11,174 nt of DNA from assembly GCA_964592635.1 (NCBI GenBank), contig CAZQFZ010000084.1:1-11174 (forward strand), given 5' to 3'. This DNA is from VMCP01 sp964592635 (lineage in GTDB: Bacteria > Bacteroidota > Bacteroidia > NS11-12g > UBA955). The notes under the pieces are model-generated. The model was not told the DNA's origin. It saw only the letters and a list, made by a program, of their open reading frames with translations, and did no database searches. The translations under genes were made by a program, and so were the position numbers. Shown here in pieces: positions 1 to 6,700 of the stretch (position 1 is its first letter; every line of letters begins with the position of its first letter).

Positions 1-377
1 ACGTATTGCTTCACCGGTTTAGTATTCTCATTCAACAATTGACGCTCAACAATTTTAGTAGCTGTTGACTTAGCGTTATATGCTTCCATATCTTTTGCAT
101 ACTGATCTTCTGCTGCTTTTACCCGTTTATCGTATTCAGATAATTCGCGCTGATAATCATTCTCTGCCTGAATTTTCTCAGCTTCAAAATTGGCCAATAA
201 ACGAGCGTTCTCAGCATCTGCTGTAGATACGAGCATCGAAGTATAATTTGCAGGCTTTGGTGATACAGGATTACTTGGCAATTTCACATATTGATACTGC
301 ACTTTTTCATCCTTAATGTTTTGTCCGCTAAGGCTTACAAATAGAGCTAGCGAAAATAAAAGGGATAGTTTTTTCAT
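1..377 (-). CDS. Small exported protein with charged helix (N-terminal part, runs off left edge)
   Basis: The reading frame opens with ATG at 377 (minus strand) and is still open at base 1, giving 125 visible residues. The first ~19 residues (MKKLSLLFSLALFVSLSGQ) form a typical signal peptide: two lysines, a hydrophobic core and a polar end, with no lipobox cysteine. So the protein is probably exported to the periplasm or beyond. After a proline-rich stretch (residues ~34-44), residues ~52-110 are rich in Ala, Glu, Lys and Gln and look like a long amphipathic or coiled-coil helix. I do not recognise the family and assign no function. The start is chosen because the signal peptide begins exactly there; a candidate promoter lies just upstream. 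The C-terminal part lies outside the window. Confidence 0.75.
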   Translation of the reverse strand, partial: MKKLSLLFSLALFVSLSGQNIKDEKVQYQYVKLPSNPVSPKPANYTSMLVSTADAENARLLANFEAEKIQAENDYQRELSEYDKRVKAAEDQYAKDMEAYNAKSTATKIVERQLLNENTKPVKQY

Positions 378-388
378 ATTAGTGTTTT

Positions 389-418
389 CAAAAATAACCT
401 TAGATCCACTGTTTCAAA
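389..418 (-). promoter_or_regulatory. Candidate Bacteroidota-type promoter for the left-edge gene
   Basis: Read on the minus strand, TTTG (418-415), an 18-base spacer and TATTTTTG (396-389) match the Bacteroidota sigma pattern TTTG / TAnnTTTG. The predicted transcript would start only about 8 bases before the ATG at 377, so the leader would be very short. Such boxes are easily found by chance in AT-rich DNA, so this is tentative. Confidence 0.35.
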
Positions 419-594
419 CAATAAACTTCCATTTGCAAACTAAAATCATACATTCACAAAATAATTACTCTTCAAATACTTCACAGAACTCAAAATTTTC
501 ATCACTTCAGTTAATAAAATGACAATTCGGTGATATCCTGAGTTTTTAAACTTGAGAATTGTAATGAATACTCGTTTAGAAAATTAATATCCGT

Positions 595-1518
595 TTATTT
601 CACCCATATATTGAGTAACTTTTCAAACAGTGGTGTAAACCATACAAAAATGGTTACACCCAGTGCATTAAACAACATGTGCGCATTTGCCACAACGGTT
701 TCCACATGTTTTGTGGAAGAAACCCATTCCACAAATTGATGAAATGGAACGAATAGAATCATCCCGATAAAAATCGATAACACATTAAAAATCAAATGAA
801 AATAGCCCGTTTTCTTTGCATTAACAGTACTTCCAACGGTTGCCAATAAAGTATCTGCACACGTTCCTAATTCAGACCCCATCATTATCGCGATTCCAGC
901 TTTTGAGGTCAATAAACCTTTTTTTGCAAGAACTATGGTCATGCCCACTGCCGCTGATGAACTTTGTATAACTAACGTAATTAAAGCACCTGCACCTATT
1001 CCCAAGTATTGATTATTCAAACGGGTCATTAACTCCAAAAAGTATGTCTCAGATCGGAGTGGTTCAACCGCGCGTTCCATGGTATACAAACCAAAAAATA
1101 ACATTCCGAAGTAAACTATTACTTTACCCAAACCCGTTAATTTTTCTGTTTTTGAAACCATCAATAAAACAAATCCAATAACCAAGAAAATTGGAGAAAA
1201 CTTACCAATATCCATAGCAATTATTTGGCTACTTACGGTAGTACCAATATTGGCACCTAAAACTATTCCCATGGCCTGTCGAAACGACATTAAACCACTA
1301 TTAACTAAAACAATGGTTATGATAATGACCGCAGAAGAGGAATCCAAAACGGTAGTAACAATGGCACCCGTTAAAACGGCACTTATTGTATTTCTGGTAA
1401 ATTTCAACAACCATTTCTGGGTATTCTCACCGGCAATTCCAGTAATAACTTGAGATAAGTTATTAACCGCAAACAAGAATAAAATAAGTCCTCCAAGTAC
1501 TGATAAAATTACTTCCAT
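595..1518 (-). CDS. Na/Pi-cotransporter family membrane protein, short form
   Basis: This 307-residue, very hydrophobic protein belongs to the Na/Pi-cotransporter family (NptA/YjbB type, Na_Pi_cotrans domain), whose members move phosphate across the inner membrane, usually coupled to sodium. The family's inverted double repeat is visible. The first half has DSSSA (59-63) followed by GANIGTT (88-94). The second half has QSSSA (185-189) followed by the degenerate GSELGT (214-219). Two His-x-x-Phe-Asn motifs occur at 241-245 and 280-284. It stops after the transport core and lacks the PhoU-like cytoplasmic tail of the ~540-residue YjbB. The first QSSS motif carries Asp59 instead of the usual Gln. 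The start lies 8 bp after the ATP-grasp gene, so the two are probably co-transcribed. Substrate is inferred from the family only; phosphate efflux is as possible as uptake. Confidence 0.88.
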   Translation of the reverse strand: MEVILSVLGGLILFLFAVNNLSQVITGIAGENTQKWLLKFTRNTISAVLTGAIVTTVLDSSSAVIIITIVLVNSGLMSFRQAMGIVLGANIGTTVSSQIIAMDIGKFSPIFLVIGFVLLMVSKTEKLTGLGKVIVYFGMLFFGLYTMERAVEPLRSETYFLELMTRLNNQYLGIGAGALITLVIQSSSAAVGMTIVLAKKGLLTSKAGIAIMMGSELGTCADTLLATVGSTVNAKKTGYFHLIFNVLSIFIGMILFVPFHQFVEWVSSTKHVETVVANAHMLFNALGVTIFVWFTPLFEKLLNIWVK

Positions 1519-1526
1519 GGATATTC

Positions 1527-2489
1527 TTACTCAATGATTCCGGTTAACAAACGATCATAAAAACTCTCATCAACAAGCTGTTCTTCAAGATTCAATTGTA
1601 TCTTACGTTGCAATAATTGTTTTAAGGTAATTCCATCGTGTTCTAAAATTGCTGGCAGTAAGCTTTTTTCTGGGTGCATGTTCGGCATAGAATTTACATC
1701 CAAAACATAAGGCACGCCCGCCTTAACCCGGAAATCAATCCTCGACATATATTTCAATCCCAGCATATTATGCAATTGAACAGATATTTGCTTCATGTAC
1801 TTTACTGTACTCAAATCCAAATCAGTATCCAAATTTCGCTCCGTATATCCGAATGAATTTCCTGCAACGTAAATATTTCTTTGTGGCACTGGAGAAAATT
1901 CAGCAGGATTCAACGCTGTATAGTTTCCTGAATCATCGGGAATTACTGCAACGGAGAACTCACGACCTTCAATATACTCCTGAACCAGATAATCTTTATT
2001 TAAAATCGAATCCATAATAATTTTCTGATTTTCATTCGTATTATCGAGGATGGTAATTCCTCTATGACAACCGCCATATCTAGGTTTGGTAATTATAAAT
2101 TTGGCATTTAAATCTAACTTAGAAACATGTCGAATCGAACGCGCTACGGGTATATTTTGTTCGATGCAAAAATCTTCAACCAACAATTTATCTTGTGCAA
2201 TCTCTTGAATTTTACCGGAAGTAGTTAAATGATTCACCTCATGAACATCTAACCAAAATGCCACTTCTGCTTGATTGTAATTCCCAAATCCATAACAGAG
2301 ATTAAATACAAAGTCAAACTCTTTCAAAAATTCTGCTAACTCCGAATTGGGTTCAGTGATGTGAACCAAAGTTACTTCATACTCACCGGAAAGTGCATCG
2401 TAATATGTTTTTAAGGTAGAAAAATCGATATTCTCTTTCCAAGGGGTGAATCGACTATCGGCATACAATATAGCTACACATTTTTTCAT
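1527..2489 (-). CDS. ATP-grasp ligase related to D-alanine--D-alanine ligase
   Basis: This 320-residue protein has the ATP-grasp fold, which joins a carboxylate to an amine through an acyl-phosphate. Visible landmarks resemble D-Ala-D-Ala ligases: FDFVFNLCYGFGN (58-70, compare VFN..HG), DKLLVEDFC (100-108), the ATP-binding strand IITKPRYGG (132-140), VQEYIEGREFSV (169-180), and the metal site with Asp252 in SRIDFRV and Asp264/Asn266 in VLDVNSMPNM. The usual metal-binding Glu of Ddl is therefore Asp here. The Ddl N-terminal signature with its substrate-contacting Glu is missing, and the N-terminus instead reads MKKCVAILYADSRFTPW. It is thus a Ddl-like ligase of unknown substrate, acting in the cytoplasm, rather than confident peptidoglycan Ddl. 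It is the first gene of a pair with the Na/Pi transporter gene 8 bp downstream, though no obvious shared pathway is evident. Confidence 0.85.
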   Translation of the reverse strand: MKKCVAILYADSRFTPWKENIDFSTLKTYYDALSGEYEVTLVHITEPNSELAEFLKEFDFVFNLCYGFGNYNQAEVAFWLDVHEVNHLTTSGKIQEIAQDKLLVEDFCIEQNIPVARSIRHVSKLDLNAKFIITKPRYGGCHRGITILDNTNENQKIIMDSILNKDYLVQEYIEGREFSVAVIPDDSGNYTALNPAEFSPVPQRNIYVAGNSFGYTERNLDTDLDLSTVKYMKQISVQLHNMLGLKYMSRIDFRVKAGVPYVLDVNSMPNMHPEKSLLPAILEHDGITLKQLLQRKIQLNLEEQLVDESFYDRLLTGIIE

Positions 2490-2679
2490 AAAGTTTTACG
2501 AAACTATATGTTCAACATTTAGTGATTATTATAACCAAATCAACAATTCAATACCATTTCATTTCTTAATTGTGATGAAAAAAAACAATGATGTAATGCG
2601 CAAAAAATAAAATTTGTGTAATCACTATTTATCCAAAACATTCATTCCGTAGAAAATCTTTGAAACTGTAATTCAAAAT

Positions 2680-3601
2680 TTACAATAGTTCATTGGCTAA
2701 ATTAGCTAATTCACTTCGTTCACCTTTTTCAAGTGTAACATGCGAATACAATTTTGTTCCAAAGCAGAAGCCAATGCAATCAGTGTTTTTCCTGTTCCTG
2801 CTACACCTTGTATAGTAACTAGTTTTACTTCTGGATTAAGCAAAGCATGTATAGCAAACGCCTGTTCAGCATTTTTCGGTTTGATTCCATAAACTACTTT
2901 CTTCTCAACTCGTTCAATATGCTCTGAAACGGGATTAAAATAAGCTAAAATAGAACTCTTGTGATTTCTTAGGATAAAATAATGGTGTGATTGGGGCTTT
3001 ATATTTACAAGTTCGGAATAATGCACTTTTCCATTCTTGTGCAACTCGTCGATAATTTCTGAACTTTCCATTTCCATCCGGGAAATTCCCTTATACAAAG
3101 CTTCCACATCTTTGATCTTCCCTGTCTCATAATCTTCAGAAAGCACGTTTAACGCCCTGGCTTTCAATCTCAAGTTCATATCTTTGGTTACTAGTATCAC
3201 TTTTCTCTGGGGATGTAATTCCTGCATTTTCAAAGCTGCATTTAATATTAAATGGTCTGCTTTTCTATCCCCAAATAACCGTGAAGCATCCTGTTCCGAG
3301 CTTCCATGAATATCCATTATCACTTTGAATTTCGCTTCCCTTTTTTTATCTAGAATAATCCAATCGGCCAAGGAATTGCCCTCCGACAATCCGTCTATAA
3401 AACGAATAAATTGACGCGCTTCATAGTTTATTGTATCATTACCTTTTTTAAATTATCTAATTCTTCTAAAACTGTTATGGGTATCGCCACATGGTGTTCT
3501 TGAAAATTGAGAACAGCCTGATGATCGTATAAAATCACGGATGTATCTAAAACAAATAGCTTTCGCAACTCCAGATTTTGATTCTTTGTTTTTCTCGCCA
3601 T
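2680..3601 (-). pseudogene. PIN-PhoH ATPase gene, broken by frameshift and internal deletion
   Basis: This is a YlaK-type PhoH-like protein: an N-terminal PIN nuclease-like domain plus a PhoH P-loop ATPase, a family linked to RNA metabolism. Translation from ATG at 3601 gives a PIN start (FVLDTSVILYDH, Asp19; VLEELDNLKK, 44-53), then stops early. Moving to the -1 frame at about 3447 continues the domain (GNDTINYEARQFIRF), followed by DRKADHLILNAA and VILVTKDMNLRLKA, then a spacer and the Walker A motif GVAGTGKT (about 2784-2807). Right after Walker A the frame runs into a short unrelated tail that stops at 2706. A different frame at 2680-2763 encodes FGTKLYSHVTLEKGER and SELANLANELL, which is the typical PhoH C-terminus. 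The middle, about 130-150 residues with the Walker B region, is missing. ATPase activity should be lost. The family usually has ~440-460 residues. The frameshift alone could be a sequencing error; the deletion is harder to explain that way. Confidence 0.82.
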
Positions 3602-3604
3602 AAT

Positions 3605-3636
3605 CAAACTTAATTAATTGCATAATCGGATTCAAA
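3605..3636 (-). promoter_or_regulatory. Candidate promoter of the broken PIN-PhoH gene
   Basis: On the minus strand, TTTG (3636-3633), a 20-base spacer and TAAGTTTG (3612-3605) fit the Bacteroidota TTTG / TAnnTTTG pattern well. The downstream box ends only 3 bases before the ATG at 3601. If it is used, the RNA would be leaderless or nearly so, or the match is accidental. The same box also sits where a ribosome-binding site would be expected. Confidence 0.35.
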
Positions 3637-3744
3637 CTCCAAACTACAATTAACAAAATAACCACATTAAACAATTGTACAATTCACAATACAATTGAAA
3701 TCAAAATACCCATTTTTTGGTAGCATTAACCATGTTATAAGAAA

Positions 3745-3752
3745 TAGATTTG
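3745..3752 (+). promoter_or_regulatory. Possible -7 box upstream of the giant secreted protein
   Basis: TAGATTTG matches TAnnTTTG and ends 18 bases before the ATG at 3771, which would give a leader of about 13 bases. The nearest upstream TTTG (3716-3719) is 25 bases away, longer than usual, so the match is incomplete. The box overlaps the TTG at 3750, which argues against that codon as the start. Confidence 0.25.
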
Positions 3753-3770
3753 TTAACGAAAAAATCAATT

Positions 3771-6700
3771 ATGAAATCATACTTATCCATTCAAACTTTT
3801 CCAACACAAATTTTAAAGCAGTTTGAAAAATCTAAAGTCTGTTTCAACCGTTTGTTGCCACTTCTTGCTTTTATTTTAGGATTCAATGCAGTAATTGCAT
3901 CCCCAAAAAATAATAAAAACCAAGCTTCACCAAGTGCTTCAAAAAACATCCATAATCCATTAAGTCCTTTTCAAAAAATTGCTAATTCTACCAATACGGA
4001 TCCCAATATTAATCCCATTTCGGAAAAGCAAAAAGAAAAAATAAACTCTCAACTTGACGAATCCAATTTGTTTATTGAAAACAAGGGACAATTCAACGCT
4101 CCCGGTGAAACCAATCCCATACTATTTCAATGCGATGCCAACGGTTATAGAGTGGCCATTTCTAAAAAAGGATTGCATTATTATTTCCTCAAAAACGAGA
4201 AAGTAACGGATGAAATCAATAAAATACAACCTGTTGTAACTAACCCTTTATCCAACAATACACTTACGGCCACCAAAGAAATGGGAAGTAATAATACCGA
4301 TGCTTTTTCGGATTTTGATCCCTCAAAGAAGTTAAAAAATGCAGAAATTAAAACAACGGCGTACCGTGTTGATGTGGCATTATTAAATAGCTCTTCCCCT
4401 AAAAAAATAACAAAAGAAAATCCCGGGAGCGTCTATTACAACCACTACTTTGGAAATAATGAATTCGCTCAAGTTCGTGGTTACCAAAAAATCCGAATGC
4501 ACGATGTGTATCCCGGAATCGATTGGATTATTTATATACAAGAAGGTAAGGTAAAATACGATTTTGAAATTACTCAAAATCATGTATCGCTGAATTCCTT
4601 ACAAATAGAATTCAAAGGCGCTTCTGACATGACTATTTTACCCAATGGCAACCTCAAAATCAGCACTCCTTTGGGTGAGATTATCGAAGAAAAGCCCGTA
4701 AGTTTTCAAGGCAGCAAAGAAATTTCTACCGAATTTGTATTGAATCAAAACACCATAAGATTTAAACTGAATGCTGAAATCGACCCAACCCAACCTTTAA
4801 TTATTGATCCATGTGTTAAATGGGCTCGATATTTTGGGGGAACCTCCACTGATTATAATATTCACATTGACTTAGACAATTCGGGGAATATCTACTTGGC
4901 AGGCATGACTTATTCCTCAAACATGGCCACTACAGGAGCACATCAAACCACACTGAGTACCACACCCGATGCATTCTTAGCCAAATTCAACAGCAGTGCC
5001 GACCTGCTTTGGTGTACCTATGTTGGTGGCAATGGCACTGAAATTACTTATGATTGTGTAGTGGATAAATCATCGAATCTAATTTACATAGTAGGTTATA
5101 CGACTTCTTCCACCAATATGGGCACATCCAATGCCTATCAACCTAGTATTGCTGGTTCCAGTGATGGTTTTTTAGTCCAATTTAGTTCTTCTGGATCGAG
5201 AAATTGGGGAAGTTACTTTGGTGGTGCAAGTGATGACGCAATACAAGGCGCAGCCATAGACAAAAACGGCAATTTTATAATCGGCGGATACACATATTCG
5301 GCATCAGGAATTAGCACTTCCAGTAGTTTTCAAAGTAGCATCAATGGAACGGGTACTGCTAACTCTGGTTATAATGATGGCTTTTTATCCAAATTCAACA
5401 GTTCGGGCAGTATTCAGTGGTCCACTTATATAGGCGGAAGTAGTTTGGATGAGGTAAAAGCAATTACCTCCGGTTCTAATAGTGAAATTTACATTACAGG
5501 TTCCACCTATTCTAACAACAACATCAGCACTACAGGCACCCATCAAACTGCTATAAAAGGCAATCAAGAATGCTTTGTCATGCGATTCACCACAGCAGGT
5601 GCTCGAACTTGGGGCACATATTTCGGGGGATCAAATCATGATATCGGAAATGCCATACATTGCTCAGCCGACGGCAGCATTTTGGTAGTTGGGGAAACCT
5701 TATCCGTTTCCGATATTGCTAGCGCCTCTTCCTATCAAACAACGGGTTATGGCAACAATGGTTTATCGGATGGATTTTTATTGAAATTAAACGCTTCTAC
5801 AGGAACCCGTAGTTGGTCCACCTTTATTGGGGGAGTTTACCCGGATAAATCTTATGCTGTTACTTCTGATGCTTCCAATCGAATATACGTAGCAGTTTAC
5901 ACCCAAAACTCAGGATTTGGAACAACTGGGGCACATCAAAATACTTTTGGTGGAAGTACCGATTTATGCCTATTCCGTTTTTCGTCTGCTGGATCCTTTC
6001 AATGGGCCACTTATTACGGAGGTAATTCAAATGAAACTCCTCAATCTATCGTATCGGATGCTTCAGGTGCAATCTATGTGGCCGGTTACACATACTCCTC
6101 CAATGGTATTTCATTCGGATATAGTGCTAGCAACACTATTAAAGGGTCTGAAGAAGCATTTATCGCTAAATTCCAAGATGGTGCTGAACTAATTGCACCC
6201 AAAAACACAGTAAATGCCTGCCCGTTTGCATCCGTAACACTAACAGCATCAAAAACAGGCAGCTCCTACGCTTGGAGTACCGCTGCTACCACTTCCTCAA
6301 TTACCGTTAAAAACGCTGCTACCTACAAAGTAACTACTACCACAAGCTTAGGATGCAAATTCACAGATTCCTTCCAAGTGAAACGATATGTGCTCGATAC
6401 TACTGCCAACATTACCCAAAATAGCTTCTTCTGTCAATCAGGACAATCTACCGTACTCACATTCAATTACAAACAATCTGCCAATTCTTTTTCTTGGAGA
6501 AACGCAAATTGGTCAAATCTAGGAAGCGGACAAACTGTAACTGTGAACCAAGCTGGTACTTATAACATGATTGTTCGGTATTCTACTATAAACTGTTTCG
6601 ACACTTTATCCTACACACTAAAACAACAGGTATTTAACGTAACCATGCCAAAAACCGCGAGTATTACATGCGGTGGTTCATACGGTGTTGAAATCGCTCA

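Noticed and set aside
378..594. Small gene or riboswitch in the AT-rich gap
   Set aside because: Only a candidate promoter and a weak AGTTT/AAACT stem are visible; the plus-strand frame covering 316-522 lacks a coding look and overlaps the signal peptide of the left-edge gene.
1527..2489. Calling this gene ddl (true D-Ala-D-Ala ligase)
   Set aside because: The Ddl N-terminal signature is absent and the metal-site Glu is Asp; only the ATP-grasp core is clearly shared.
3453..3674. A 73-residue minus-strand reading frame beginning MFNVVILLIVVW
   Set aside because: It is a shifted frame across the PIN domain start, which is recognisable from ATG 3601 in another frame.
3750..3770. Upstream in-frame TTG as the start of the giant secreted protein
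   Set aside because: It overlaps a TAnnTTTG box and only lengthens an already long signal-peptide N-region; ATG at 3771 is a better start.
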